64,000 nt of DNA from Tetraselmis striata (Eukaryota; Chlorophyta; Chlorodendrophyceae; Chlorodendrales; Chlorodendraceae): the NCBI GenBank assembly GCA_006384855.1, contig VCJN01003583.1, forward strand, positions 78,345 to 142,344. The letters run 5' to 3'. The notes under the pieces were generated by a model. It did not search any database. It had not been told where the DNA came from and saw only the letters and a list, made by a program, of their open reading frames with translations. This document shows, piece by piece, positions 40,411 through 51,438 of the stretch (within the stretch, counting starts at the first letter, position 1; each line of letters begins with the position of its first letter). The translations under genes were made by a program, and so were the position numbers.

Positions 40411-41010
40411 ATGGCGGCAGCAGCCGCCCCCGCGCTGCAGCAAGAGGGCCCATGTCTATTTTGCCTTTCCGAGCAGTTTAACGACGAGTACGGATCGCAG
40501 CCCACCCGCTGGGTCAACCACTCGTGCAGCAACTGCCTAGCTAGGCCCTCTGGTAGCGTTAGTGGACCTCGTGGAGCAGGACGAATGGGAGACGCTCTTC
40601 CATGCCGCCTGCTTCGAGGATATGGGTTGCGACTTCAAGATTTCCAACGCGGCGAAGAGCGTCAAGCTTCGCGGCTTCCCCCCCCCCCCAGGCTGCTGAC
40701 CACCTGGATGGCTCACGTACAGAGCGACGCAAGCAAGGGCATGGGACATGGAGCTGCGCGTGGTCAGATACTGCGAGCATGGCAGTTGCGAGAAGCCGGG
40801 GGTGGGCTGCAAGGTGCGCGGATGGAACTTCCACACTGCTTATCGCGCGATGGAGCTGTTGGGCGGGTTTCATCACATCCGCCAGACGGGCAAGGACAAG
40901 GGTTATGGGAACATCAGGCGGAGAAGAAACAGTAGTACGTCACTGTGGGGAGGCAGATGTAGGGAGGGCGTCCCCTGCACTGCCCATAGTGCTTCTGCTG
41001 CTCCGTTTGG
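40411..41010 (+). pseudogene. Cys-rich protein of unknown function
   Basis: Starts MAAAAAPALQQEGPCLFCLS, EQFNDEYGSQPTRWVNHSCS with NC, giving two Cys pairs (CLFC, CSNC). After a frame change or short intron near 40540: LVDLVEQDEWETLFHAACFE, DMGCDFKISNAAKSVKLRG, then a poly-C run. A further frame gives MELRVVRYCEHGSCEKPGVG, CKVRGWNFHTAYRAMELLGG, FHHIRQTGKDKGYGN. It is divergent from, and next to, the transposase at 41078-42913, so it may be a second gene of that transposon. No family recognised. Confidence 0.35.
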
Positions 41011-41077
41011 CGCTTGTTGGTGCTCCAGCCATCGACTGATGGCTGCGCGCTTGATGGACCGATCTTGGCATCACATT

Positions 41078-42913
41078 CTACAGTGTTACAATAATGCATA
41101 AGTATATGACCATCACATAATGAGTCCCACATGCAGCACACATCAGATGGAAGAACACATTACCTGCTGCATGGCAATCATATGTGTAGTCCAGCACCTT
41201 GTGCGCAAGCTCCGCCATCCGCTCGATGAACCGCTGTGGCAGCCCACCATGTGCCGCCCATGCTGCCTTGGATCTGTGCAGAGTGCCCTTGGGTGCCATG
41301 CAGTAGATGCATGGAGACAAGGATGAGAATCCACACAGTCCCAGCCATCCGTTGAGCAACTTCAAGTCGCCGCCCATGCACACCTCCACTCCATGCTTCT
41401 TGCCGTCTACCATCAGCCCCTCAGCAAGCAGGGTGTCAATCTGTTGAGGCAGGGTAGGGAGGCTCTTCATGACGTCCTCGTAGCAATCATCACGCAGGAA
41501 GAATGCGCATGGCAGATTGTTCTTCACGGAGTTTACCAGCAGCCCCTCCTTCCCCTTCACTCCCACCACTGATTCATCATCATACACAATCTGTGGCAAT
41601 GATAGCATGCACATTATCACTCACATATGTCTATGTAACAGCATGCAGCAACACATGTATATAATGTAACACCGACATGGCATGCATACCTTCGCAACAA
41701 CCACTGTTCCATTTGCCCTTGTAGATGTGAAAATTCCTGATGCATCAGCAATCACTTGGATGCGCAGTATGTCCCCTGGTTTGATGACCTTTGCCTTCAT
41801 CAAGGTGCGGACGCGCTGCTGCAGCACCAATCTCAATTGAAGGGTGGAGGTTATCAGGTCGTCTGAGGTCTCCAACCCCACCAAGTTCAGCTCATCCTTC
41901 TGCTGGCCCAAGATGATGTCAAGAGATGGAAACTTGCACATGAGAGACCCAACAAGCAACACATGCCTAAAAAGTTTCTCCACGTCCGGGTCCCAAACGT
42001 GTGACGCAAGATTGATAAGCCGCTGGTACCCATTTTACGATAGCCGCAACTCTGTATAGATTTGCAACCCATTGTGCAACCACAGCGCTCGCACAGACAT
42101 CAAGGCTCGTTCCTCTGCTTCTTTAAAAACATTATTGAATTGTTTTGAGCGCAAGATGGCTGAGACTAGCTCAGGGTATCTCGCCAGTAGTGCGCCCAAG
42201 ATGAAGCGGGGTGTGTGCGCAGCCCTCACTCTTGCTGGCTGCCCCACTAGGTCCTCTTCCTTCTCAATCTGCTCCCACTCCTGAGGCGGCGGCGGCTGCC
42301 TCTGCTTCTTCGCTGTGCCAGCATCACCGCAGTCGTCCGCTGCCTGGCTGTCGCTGTCACTGTCACTGTCTACGACCGTCATTGTGTACATCTCCTTCCA
42401 ACTGTCGTCGTCACCAACGATCTCTGTGAGCCAGTTGTCTAGCATGTCGACCTTGCGGCCGATGTGCTTCCGGATCGTCGCGTAGTTGCGCGTCTCCCTC
42501 AGTTTATAGACCAGCCCGCTCGGCCGTTCCCTCACCGACCGGTATGCCGCCGCGTCCTCACCACCAGAGTCACTCTTAGAGCTGACCTCATCGCCACTAG
42601 CATCGTCGGCATGCTCGGGACAGTTGTATAGCTGCCGCACTTTGGCGCGGAGGCACGATATCGCCTTATCCTTTTTTCGGCGCAGGATCGCATCCTCCTC
42701 GCGCTGTTTAGCCTCCTTTGCGAGCAGCGACCGCAACTCCTTCTCGACGGCCTTCTGTTTGTCCACCACCGCCCGGCAATACTGCTCTGCCTCCTCCGCA
42801 CCCACTGCTCCGTTCACCAAGTGTTTGAGTGGAGACCTCGAGTTTCCCAACTCCGTGCTGGCGCGGATCATGCGACGCGCATTCTCTGCGGCTCGCGGGC
42901 TGCGGGTCGGCAC
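41078..42913 (-). pseudogene. DDE-type transposase, copy I
   Basis: MPTRSPRAAENARRMIRAST begins a protein with an N-terminal coiled coil (EAEQYCRAVVDKQKAVEKEL, AILRRKKDKAISCLRAKVRQ), an acidic linker and HTPRFILGALLARYPELVSA. A TAA at 42035-42037 lies where copy II has Gln. It continues NGYQRLINLASHVWDPDVEK and DILRIQVIADASGIF. An intron at 41591-41689 (GTATGC to CCACAG) joins TVVVAK to IVYDDESVVG. Then KKHGVEVCMGGDLKLLNGWL, GLCGFSSLSPCIYC, a GGDLKLL-Gly-Leu-PCxxC layout I know from large CACTA/Plavaka- or Zisupton-like transposases. The frame is lost after HYVMVIYLCI. The superfamily is inference. Confidence 0.5.
41591..41689 (-). other. GT-AG intron in transposase copy I
   Basis: 99 bp, donor GTATGCATG, acceptor ATTGCCACAG; removing it keeps the frame (VAK then IVY). 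Confidence 0.6.
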
Positions 42914-43302
42914 TGTTGTTGCTGCCGCCCCGCCGCCCGCATTGGTAGTCGCATTCTCCGCTGCCTACCGGCGCTCGCGTCGTTATGCAGCTCGCTACTT
43001 CTTAGTCTTGACGGCCATAGCGCTGCTGTTGGGAGGCGTGTAGGATTGAGAGCCGTACGTAGTACCGGTGTCTGGACCACCTGGCGCATGCACGGCATGC
43101 GCCGGTCCAGCGACCGACCACCGCCGCCATGGCCCAGCGCGTACCGCCGCCGCCCAGCCGCGCCGCTGGTCAACCCGCCGACCACGTACGGCCCCCAGGG
43201 TCCCGTACACACTGTACGGGCTAGGTATGATAGTATCAGGCATGTGCAAGGTACCTACGGGCATACTAAGGGGGTGTTACAGTGGTACACCTGCACGCGG
43301 AC

Positions 43303-43345
43303 GGTAAAATGTCCCAATTTTAGGCCAAAAACTGCGCTGTGTAGT
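43303..43345. repeat. transposon terminal-region block, copy I
   Basis: GGTAAAATGTCC ... AACTGCGCTGTG matches 50717-50762 (GTTAAAATGTCC ... AACTGCGCTGTG). In each case it lies 390-410 bp upstream of a transposase start, so it probably marks the end of that transposon family. Confidence 0.5.
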
Positions 43346-43585
43346 TTATGGCCGATTGTGTGTTTTCAAAAAACACGTCCACATAATCATTTTGTAGGCT
43401 CGCCGCACCAGCATTTGCGGATCCGATTTTGTAATCACTTGCCTGTTGATTAACACTCGTAAGAACCGAACCGTCTCGAGAAAAGGAAACCAACCTGGGG
43501 AAGCTATGTGGGAGACCTGTCGATATGTTACTCGCAGAATGAAGACGAAATCCCACGATTCGCTTAGGGGGACCAGCTTGAGATC

Positions 43586-44592
43586 CAGTGTGCTTGATAT
43601 CATGTCCTCCGTAGCGCTGAGCCCCACAGCAGCCAGCTCCTCCCCTTGCCTTTTCAGCATGTCCTCCACTGATGGCCACTTGATCATCAAGTTGACATAT
43701 GGCAGCACCATCTGCACCAGCTTCTCCATGTCCGCGTCCCACTTGGAGCTGCTGAGTTTGATGAGACGCTGAAATGCATCTTGAGATAGCTTCAGGTCAG
43801 TTTTTAGACCTGCACGGCGTTGTGCTCCCACAGCTTTCTAATGGCCGGCAGGGCACGCCTCTCTGCTGCTTTCAAATGATGTTTAAACTGCTTATACTCC
43901 CATATGGAGGCCAGCAACTCGGGGTAGTTGGCTAGGAGGGCGCCTAGGATAAAGCGGGGGGTGTGCGCTGCTCGCACATCCGCTGGCTCACTAGGTCCGC
44001 CTCCTCCACGATGCCCACCTCCTCCCCGTCAGCTCCATGCGCGTCGACATCGCCATGCTGCTGCTCCGCTCCTTCGTCACCGCCAAAACGGGCTCCGAAC
44101 TATGCGCCGGGCCCGCCCTCCGCATACACAGACTGCCAGCTGTCGTCGTCTCCGACTGCGTGGGTGAGCCGAGCCTCCAGCTGCTCGGCCTTGCGGCCGA
44201 TGAACTTGCACACCGTCGCTCGGGTCGTCGCCTCCCGCAGCTTGTAGGACAGGCCTGCCGGCCGCTCCCTCCCCGGCTTCTGGCCCCCGCCCTCCTCGTC
44301 ATTGCCGCTGCCCTCACTGCCAGCTTACTCGGCCTCGCTGCCATTTGACTCAAACATGAGCCGTATCTCGGCTTTTAGGCGCGCTACCTTCTTGTCGCGC
44401 TTCCGGCGCAGGATGTCCGCCTCCACTCGCGCCCTCTTCTCCACCGCAAGTTGGGACCGCAGCCCCTTCTCCACTTCGTTCTGCCTGTTGACAACCTCCC
44501 TCCAGCAACGCTCCGCCTCCTCGGAGGCCGTCGCTCTCTTCAGCAGGTACTTGACCTCTGACTCGAGGTTTTGCAGCTGGGTCGAAACACGA
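43586..44592 (-). pseudogene. DDE-type transposase, copy II (main part)
   Basis: Paralogue of copy I. LQNLESEVKYLLKRATASEE, RCWREVVNRQNEVEKGLRSQ, HTPRFILGALLANYPELLAS, EYKQFKHHLKAAERRACPAI and KLSQDAFQRLIKLSSSKWDA align with it. A stop near 44330, one near 44115 and a frame slip near 43820 break it. Similarity ends near 43586 (STLDLKLV), close to the terminal block of copy I at 43345, so copy I probably inserted next to or into it. At 44592 it is cut by the CACTA element. The N-terminus (MPAGPSSQASAATT) lies beyond that insert at 50306-50349. Confidence 0.55.
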
Positions 44593-44632
44593 CACTAGCC
44601 TCCCAGCCTGTCTCGTAATTACACTGTGATGG
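44593..44632 (+). repeat. left TIR of the 5.7-kb CACTA element
   Basis: Begins CACTAG and contains TCTCGTAATTACACTGT. Compared with the right end, one base differs at position 7 and one near position 38. Confidence 0.8.
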
Positions 44633-44699
44633 CCCGAAATCGCGATTTTCCCACGGAATGGGCTTGTAATTGCTGTATATACCGTGTAATCGCCACTTT

Positions 44700-45689
44700 C
44701 TGCTAGGCTCGGTAGTCGCAATGAAGTTCCCGCCGGCCTGCATTCCGTAATATTGCTACCAGTACCATTCGTGCCGTCCCCACAGTACATTGGGCCCAAT
44801 CGCGCCTCGCGCGCCTACCCGTAATCTTTGGGACTTCCGCCATGCTGTACTTTAAAGTCTCACAATAAGCTCCGTGACGACTCGCAACGGCCAACGCCCA
44901 ACGGCATCGTACGGTAGGGCTCAAACCTGATTTTTTACAGCAAGTGCGGGCGGGCAGTTTACCATCGCAGCAGCGGCAGTGAGTAGTCCTACCCACCCCC
45001 ACACGCTGCGAGCCGCCGGCGCCAAGTACTGGTGTGCCATCGGGCGTCGCACATCCAAGCGCCGTATTCCTCAGGGGAAGGAGGGCTAGACGCCTGCCCA
45101 CGGCTAACTGTAGGGTACCGGTATCGGCACATTAGTAGCCCTCGCCGCGGCCCGCATAAATGTATGCTTACGCGACGCGCCGGAACAGTCACTTGGCCAT
45201 CACCACCCACCCCACGCCCGCCGCTCATGGGGCGATCATACACTCATGGGTTCGGTCACTCAAGGCCCGGAACAACGTCTCGAGGACACTAAAGCCTGCC
45301 GCCACGGTGGTTTTCGCCATCATCCAGGCGGAGCACGGCCGAAGCATGTCAGGTTAGCGGGGGCGAGTCACAGTGCGCACTGGACTCTCTGCCTAACCGC
45401 GACCCTCCTCCCCTCGCTGTCAAAGTGATCCCTGGACCAGATCCAGCACCCTAGTCAAACTTCAGAATCCGGCAGTATAGAACCAGGTCAAAGCTTCTGC
45501 CGGTCAGAATATGTGTCGACCCCCCCCCTGTGTGATCTGTGGTGTGTGCATATATGTTGCTGTGTGCAGGTGCATTATGTCTGGTTCTTGGCTATGCGTG
45601 CGCTGCGCCGCTGAGCGACTCAACGACCTACCACGACCCCCCACGGCCGATGCACGGCCTGCGACACCCCCCTAAGTGTCCGGACCGTT
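44700..45689. other. interior of CACTA element, no clear gene
   Basis: Frames are short and share no recognisable domains. CGTAAT motifs continue to about 44825. Confidence 0.4.
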
Positions 45690-45931
45690 TTGAGCGACGA
45701 GCGGGCGTGCAGAGCGGAGCTTGCCTACGTGTTTCACCTTAAGTTGAGGGCGCCGAGGGGGTTGGAAGTGACGCGCTGGACGGTGCCCATGCTCTACTCC
45801 TTCCACCAGACCTTCGCAGAGGATTCCAGGTGGAAGCACTTCCCTACACGGAAGATCCCAGGTAATAGGCGCACTGCCATCTGGACTGATAATTTTTCAG
45901 CTGTATACGACCTGTGCCAGTTCCAAGGGTG
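45690..45931 (+). CDS. candidate 3' exons of an unknown gene
   Basis: A frame reading ELAYVFHLKLRAPRGLEVTR, WTVPMLYSFHQTFAEDSRWK, HFPTRKIP meets a possible 39-bp intron at 45862-45900 (GTAATAGG to TTTTTCAG) and ends AVYDLCQFQG-stop. Without splicing the frame is also open. No family recognised; inside the CACTA element. Confidence 0.3.
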
Positions 45932-45997
45932 AGAAGGGGGAGGGCAAGCCACCAGCTTGGTGGAGTATGAAATGCTTCCCTACGGGTGGAGATCCCT

Positions 45998-46488
45998 TGT
46001 TGAAATATGGGCGTGAGGGAAAAGAACGACTATCTGTTACAACGGGTCGCGCCCTGCCTTTATACTCGCGCACGCCATAGTGCGCGCGACAGCCATTAGC
46101 GCATCCGCCACCTTGCGCCATCGCGTGCTGACTGTATTCTCCAGTACTTAATGCATATGTGCGAGCCTGAGTACTGGCATTATCTATGTCCGTACAGTAC
46201 AGTATCCGCCGCTGCATCGGCCGATATCCTGCAGTATATTCTAGTACTGCATGGCGCCCATCATTGATACTCAGCAGTACCGGAATCTTGATTGTGCTCG
46301 CACGGGCGTCCTCGTACTCGTAGATGTACAGCCGCTCCGCGATGTACGTCTGCTGCCGGAGATGTACTCGCGTCCTCGTACTCGTAGCCGTACGATCGCT
46401 CCGCCGTCTACAGATACTGCTGAGAGTGTGCAGGCGTCAAGGCTCCAGACAGCCGGTCAAACGCCTGCAAGACTGGTATCAAACAACA
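45998..46488 (-). repeat. 3' LTR of rearranged copia
   Basis: TGTTGAAATA to TCAAACAACA; shares GTGCGCGCGACAGCC-type variants with the 5' LTR at 48304. Confidence 0.9.
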
Positions 46489-46509
46489 CCCCCACTCGCT
46501 ATGCAGTCA

Positions 46510-47797
46510 TCACGCGCCCAACATCTGCATGGCGAACTCTGCGTGCTTCAGCCTTCCCAGAGGCTTGGTGAGTGCATCCGCAACCATCTGTGCAGTCGGG
46601 CAGTACTCAATTGCCACCTCCCCGCTGAGCACCTTCTCCCGTGTGAAGTGGTACTTAATGGCGATGTGCTTGCTGCGACCATGGGTCATGGGGTTGCGCG
46701 TCAGCGCAATGCAGCTCTGGTTGTCCTCGAGGATCACTGTGGCCTCGGACTGAGCACAACACAGCTCGCGCAGCAGCTCGCGCAAGAACAGCGCCTCGCA
46801 CACAGCAGCACACAACGCCATGTACTCCGCCTCCGCCGTTGACAGCGCCACAGTGGCCTGCAGCTGCGACTTCCAACTCACTGCAGCTCCACAAAGCATG
46901 AAGACGAAGCCAGTGGTGGAGCGTCGTGACACCACGTCTCCGGCCCAGTCGGCGTCGCAGTACCCGTGCAGTAGGCCGTCAGCCTTGCCCCCACTGAAGG
47001 TCAGCCCCAGGGTTTTGGTACCCTTCAGGTATCGCAGGACTCGCTTGGCAGCCTGCCAGTGGCGCTCTTCAGGCTTGGCCATCACCCTGCACAACTTGCT
47101 CACAGCTTCGGCAATGTCGGGGCGGGTAGCCACCATCGCGTACAGCAGGCTGCCCACAAGGGCCTGATAGGGCATCTCAGCAGCCAACGGCTTGTTGCTA
47201 CCGGGGACATCGGCACCAACCTCCGCTGGGGTGCTCACAGCGTAAGCGTCAGCAAGGTTGAACTTGTGCACCATGTCATCAATGTACTTGGCCTGATGCA
47301 CCTTCAGCGTCGCATTGTCCCAGTCTCGCTCCACCGCCATGCCTAGCGCCCAGGCACAGACGCCCAAGTCCTTGATGTCAAAGCGGGCGCCTAATGCCGT
47401 CTTGAAATCCGCGGCCCATACTGCGTTCTTGAAGGCAAAGATCATGTCGTCCACGTAAACCACCAGGATGCAGATCAACTGCCCACCCTGCCAGTAGACG
47501 TACGCGCCAGGGTCGGACTTGAGCTGCTGAAACCCGTAGCACACCAAGAACTTATGCAAGGTGTTGTGCCAATTTCGGGGTGATTGCTTCAGCCCGTACA
47601 GGCTCTTCAACAAGCGCAAGACCATGGGCCGCCCTCTTGCATCGTACTGCTCACAGCCAGGCGGCGGCCTCATGTAGATCTCCTCCTCCACTGGAGCATA
47701 CAGGAACGCCGTGTCGACATCAACCTGATGGATAGTCCAACCGTATTGTACTGCAATCGCAAACAGCACTCGGATAGTGGTGAACTTCACGGTCGGT
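46510..47797 (-). pseudogene. copia reverse transcriptase and RNase H, 5' deleted
   Basis: Reads PTVKFTTIRVLFAIAVQYGW through YVDD to the pol C-terminus with the frame fully open and close to element 1. Upstream it is fused to an inverted LTR, which supplies an artificial start (MYSRSAMYVCC). Confidence 0.9.
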
Positions 47798-48171
47798 ACG
47801 AGTACGAGGACGCGAGTACATCTCCGGCAGCAGACGTACATCGCGGAGCGGCTGTACATCTACGAGTACGAGGACGCCCGTGCGAGCACAATCAAGATTC
47901 CGGTATTGCTGAGTATCAATGGTGGGCGCCATGCAGTACTAGAATATACTGCAGGATATCGGCCGATGCAGCGGCGGATACTGTACTGTACGGACATAGA
48001 TAATGCCAGTACTCAGGCTCGCACATATGCATTAAGTACTGGAGAATACAGTCAGCGCGCGATGGCGCAAGGTGGCGGCTGCGCTAATGGCTGGCGCGCG
48101 CACCATGGCGTGCGCAAGTATAAAGGCAGGGCGCGACCCGTTGTAACAGATAGTCGTTCTTTTCCCTCACG
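47798..48171 (+). repeat. inverted partial LTR inside the rearranged copia
   Basis: TACGAGTACGAGGACGCGAG to CGTTCTTTTCCCTCACGC, about 374 bp, opposite in orientation to both terminal LTRs. It must come from a second element or from template switching. Confidence 0.8.
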
Positions 48172-48303
48172 CTCAACAGCGCAGGTCCCCTCCCAAGAAT
48201 CAGCAGCAAGGGGCGGCGGAAGAACCTGGTTGTGATGCTCCTGTGGTTGGCAGAGGCCGCTCCTTGGCTTGGGAGATGAAGGGAAGCGAGGGCCCAACTA
48301 ACC
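48172..48303 (-). other. copia leader remnant with PBS
   Basis: Matches 37645-37774, including the variant PBS at 48290-48303 (GGTTAGTTGGGCCC on the minus strand). Confidence 0.8.
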
Positions 48304-48794
48304 TGTTGAAATATGGGCGTGAGGGAAAAGAACGACTATCTGTTACAACGGGTCGCGCCCTGCCTTTATACTCGCGCACGCCATGGTGCGCGCGACAGCC
48401 ATTAGCGCATCCGCCACCTCGCGCCATCGCACGCTGAATGTATTCTCCAGTACTTAATGCATATGTGCGAGCCTGAGTACTGGCATTATCTATGTCCGTA
48501 CAGTACAGTATCCGCCGCTGCATCGGCCGATATCCTGCAGTATATTCTAGTACTGCATGGCGCCCACCATTGATACTCAGCAGTACCGGAATTTTGATTG
48601 TGCTCGCACGGGCGTCCTCGTACTCGTAGTTGTACAGCCGCTCCGCGATGTACGTCTGCTGCCGGAGATGTACTCGCGTCCTCGTACTCGTAGCCGTACG
48701 ATCGCTCCGCCGTCTACAGATACTGCTGAGAGTGTGCAGGCGTCAAGGCTCCAGACAGCCGGTCAAACGCCTGCAAGACTGGTATCAAACAACA
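48304..48794 (-). repeat. 5' LTR of rearranged copia
   Basis: 491 bp, TGTTGAAATA to TCAAACAACA, with TCCCT on its outer side. Confidence 0.9.
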
Positions 48795-48799
48795 TCCCT

Positions 48800-49500
48800 G
48801 ACCCGCCAGCGAAGTTAATCATTGCTGAGCGGCGACTGGGTGGTGTGTGTGAGCATGTTGCGATGTGGGTTAGGCAGGAAGTTATCGTTATGCTCAGTGT
48901 TGTCTCTCTGTCTGAAGTATGAGGTGCAAAGATAGAGCTTCTGGCTGCTTGCCCTGGTGTGGATGCCAAGTCGCGCTGGCGTAAAACACCAACATGCGCG
49001 AATGCGATAGATAACCAATTAATGCACCAACCCGCCGACGTAAATTTTATTAATTTATATCATATAACATAATGATAGAATATGTATGATATTAAGACGA
49101 CTCGCGCGGAGCGCGAGTCGTCCAGGCGCGGCGCCGGACTTATTATTTTAGAAAGCGGCTGCGCCTACCTGACGACCACTCGCCAAACAATACCGTAGCT
49201 GCTCGTCCCCCAGCACCCTCCATCATGGTTCCCAAGTGTCCGGGAATGAGGGTGTCGTCTCGCTGCATGTTACCTCGTTTGTACCCGACGCGACGCGTGC
49301 CAAGATCTTGAACCCAGAACCATAGGGCGCCCTCCCTCCCCCCCCCCCCCCCCCCCACGGGATCCGACATGGGCTCTGGCGTTCAGAACGCCCCCGTCGA
49401 CGGTCCATGCCACACTCCCACGAGCCGGGGCCTGGAGTCCACCCTGAAAGGTACAGTCAGTCGGCGGGTGGGTGACTTTACTGCTTAGAGGATTAGAATT
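48800..49500. other. interior of CACTA element, no clear gene
   Basis: AT-rich at 49010-49095. A 12-bp perfect hairpin (GACGACTCGCGC at 49096-49107, GCGCGAGTCGTC at 49111-49122) with a GGA loop. A C run at 49337-49357. Confidence 0.5.
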
Positions 49501-49509
49501 TCACAGGCG

Positions 49510-49996
49510 TTGACCGCCCCGTGCTGCGTTACTTTTTGATGTTGCTCCTGCAGTTGAGGACAAGGCAGTGATGCCAGCGTTGTCTTTGACGAATGCTGGC
49601 CGCGCGACACTGAGATTCCTTAGGTTAGCTCGAGATCTGCGAGGTGACGCCGCACTGGGAAGCCGCAGGTGAGTCGCGTTTGTTTTCCCACTTGTTCGAT
49701 TACACAGCCACCGCCGCCGCGACAAGCAATCAACACGCATACTGACTTTCGCAGTTGCTGTGTCAGACCTCCGACGTCGACAGTTGACGTCGACGAGGGC
49801 AGTAGGCACGAAGCCCCCGGCCAAGGAGGCCGAGCAGCTTGCCAAGCCAGCGGCTGGGGGCCGGGGTGGTGCCGGGGCCAGGGCGGGCGGTGGGGCGCTC
49901 GGGTCGTGGGCCGGCCGCCGGGCCGCCGTTGCCGCTGCCGCCACCTGCGAGCAGCAGGCCGGCCGCCGAGGCGGTCCCGGTCAAAACCGGATGTAA
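49510..49996 (+). CDS. candidate two-exon gene, unknown
   Basis: A GT-AG intron is plausible from 49670 (GTGAGTCGCG) to about 49755 (ACTTTCGCAG). The downstream exon reads VSDLRRRQLTSTRAVGTKPP, AKEAEQLAKPAAGG and then Gly/Ala-rich sequence to a stop at 49996. The upstream frame is ambiguous (MPALSLTNAGRATLRFLRLA is one choice). No domain. Confidence 0.25.
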
Positions 49997-50265
49997 TTAA
50001 TTTTTTCCGCTCGCCCACTGCCGCGCGCCTCGCCGCCCACTGCCGCGCGCCCGCTCACTGGCACTGCGGCGCGCGCTATCGCAGCACTGCGGCCAAAGCG
50101 CAGCGAGATTGTCGGGCTTCCAGGGGCAGATGCAAAAATACTCCGCGTTGGATGATGCGTCGCGATGACGTGTGATATGCGCCTGATGCTGTTTATTACG
50201 AGTACGTCACGAAATGACTACAGACGAGTGTCATACTACTGGTAAGATTACAGGATGAGTACAGG

Positions 50266-50305
50266 GTATTACAGTGTAATTACGAGACAGGCTGGGAGCC
50301 TAGTG
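50266..50305 (-). repeat. right TIR of the 5.7-kb CACTA element
   Basis: Reverse complement of 44593-44632 with two mismatches; ends CCTAGTG, followed by the GA duplication. Confidence 0.8.
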
Positions 50306-50349
50306 GAGTCGTCGCTGCTGACGCCTGCGACGACGGCCCGGCCGGCATG
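50306..50349 (-). pseudogene. N-terminus of transposase copy II
   Basis: From an ATG at about 50349: MPAGPSSQASAATT, running into the GA duplication and, past the insert, into RVSTQLQNLESEVKYLLKRA at 44592. Short, so the start is uncertain. Confidence 0.4.
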
Positions 50350-50899
50350 CCGCTGCCGCTGGCACCCACCCCGCCTCCTCCATCACCACCGGCATCGCCG
50401 CGGCTGTCTCAGACTGCCGTTTCTTTAGCCCATGGTACCCGGACGGGGACGGGGGGAGGGGCAAAAGGCGTGGCTGTTGTAAGCAAAGATGTTATTTATG
50501 TAAGCTGCTGTGACATGACGTGGAGTGGCAGATGTTGCATCCCGACTGCACGCGGCCGCTAGGTCGCCCGCCCCCACCGCCTGCGCACCAGCCGCCTCCC
50601 GACACCGCCTGTACTACCCCCAAAGGGCTTGGCAGAGGTACCTACAAGGTCTCTAGACGTAGGTTGGGCACTATGGTGACTGCCAGTACGGCCAGAGGTA
50701 CTGGAGGGTGCGTACGCGTACGCGTACGTTAAAATGTCCGATTTTCGGGCCCGGAACTGCGCTGTGAAACCCGCAACCGTTTTGTCGACGTAGGTTTTGG
50801 AAGCCGCATCCTGCCCATGTATCGGTGGAGACAGCCCGGTGACCGTATCGGCAATGATTGTGTTAGACTTCTACGGAGTTTACTTGAGCAAATCTGCTG
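50350..50899. other. upstream region of transposase copy II
   Basis: No gene. Contains the terminal-region block at 50717-50762 shared with 43303-43345 and a CGTACGCGTACGCGTACG palindromic run at 50711-50728. Confidence 0.5.
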
Positions 50900-50904
50900 G
50901 GACG

Positions 50905-51424
50905 TGTTGTTTGATACCAGTCTTGCAGGCGTATGACCGGCTGTCTGGAGCCTTGACGCCTGCACACTCTCAGCAGTATCTGTAGACGGCGGAGCGATCG
51001 TACGGCTACGAGTACGAGGACGCGAGTACATCTCCGGCAGCAGACGTACATCGCGGAGCGGCTGTACATCTTCGAGTACGAGGACGCCCGTGCGAGCACA
51101 ATCAAGATTCCGGTACTGCTGAGTATCAATGGTGGGCGCCATGCAGTACTAGAATATACTGCAGGATATCGGCCGATGCAGAATATACTGCAGGATATCG
51201 GCCGATGCAGCAGCGGATACTGTATTGTACGGACATAGATAATGCCAATACTTAGGCTCGCATATATGCGTTAAGTACTGGAGAATACAGTCAGCGCGCG
51301 ATGGCGCAAGGTGGCGGATGCGCTAATGGCTGGCGTGCGCACCATGGCGTGCGGAGTATAAAGGCAGGGCGCGACCCGTTGTAAGAGACAGTCGTTCTTT
51401 TTTCCTCACGCCCATATTTCAACA
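50905..51424 (+). repeat. 5' LTR of copia element 2
   Basis: 520 bp, TGTTGTTTGATACC to TTTCAACA. TATAAAGG at 51357-51364. Confidence 0.95.
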
Positions 51425-51438
51425 GGTTAGTTGGGCCC
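51425..51438 (+). other. primer-binding site of copia element 2
   Basis: GGTTAGTTGGGCCC directly after the 5' LTR: half-tRNA iMet type with two inserted bases. Confidence 0.55.

Larger units (their letters stand above)
45998..48794 (-). mobile_element. rearranged copia element with target duplication
   Basis: Two LTRs (45998-46488 and 48304-48794, both 491 bp) and a perfect 5-bp target duplication TCCCT (45993-45997 and 48795-48799). So it inserted as a unit into the CACTA element. The interior is scrambled: pol 3' part, an inverted LTR piece and a leader remnant with PBS. Confidence 0.9.
44593..50305 (+). mobile_element. 5.7-kb CACTA-type transposon
   Basis: Left end CACTAGCCTCCCAGCCTGTC at 44593 and right end as its reverse complement up to 50305. 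About 38 of 40 terminal bases pair (44593-44632 with 50266-50305). GA at 44591-44592 and 50306-50307 is a 2-bp target duplication. Subterminal TGTAAT/CGTAAT motifs recur inside both ends. It splits transposase copy II. Its interior holds exon candidates at 45690-45931 and 49510-49995, and a later copia insertion at 45998-48794. No clear transposase is left, so it is probably non-autonomous or decayed. Confidence 0.8.
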
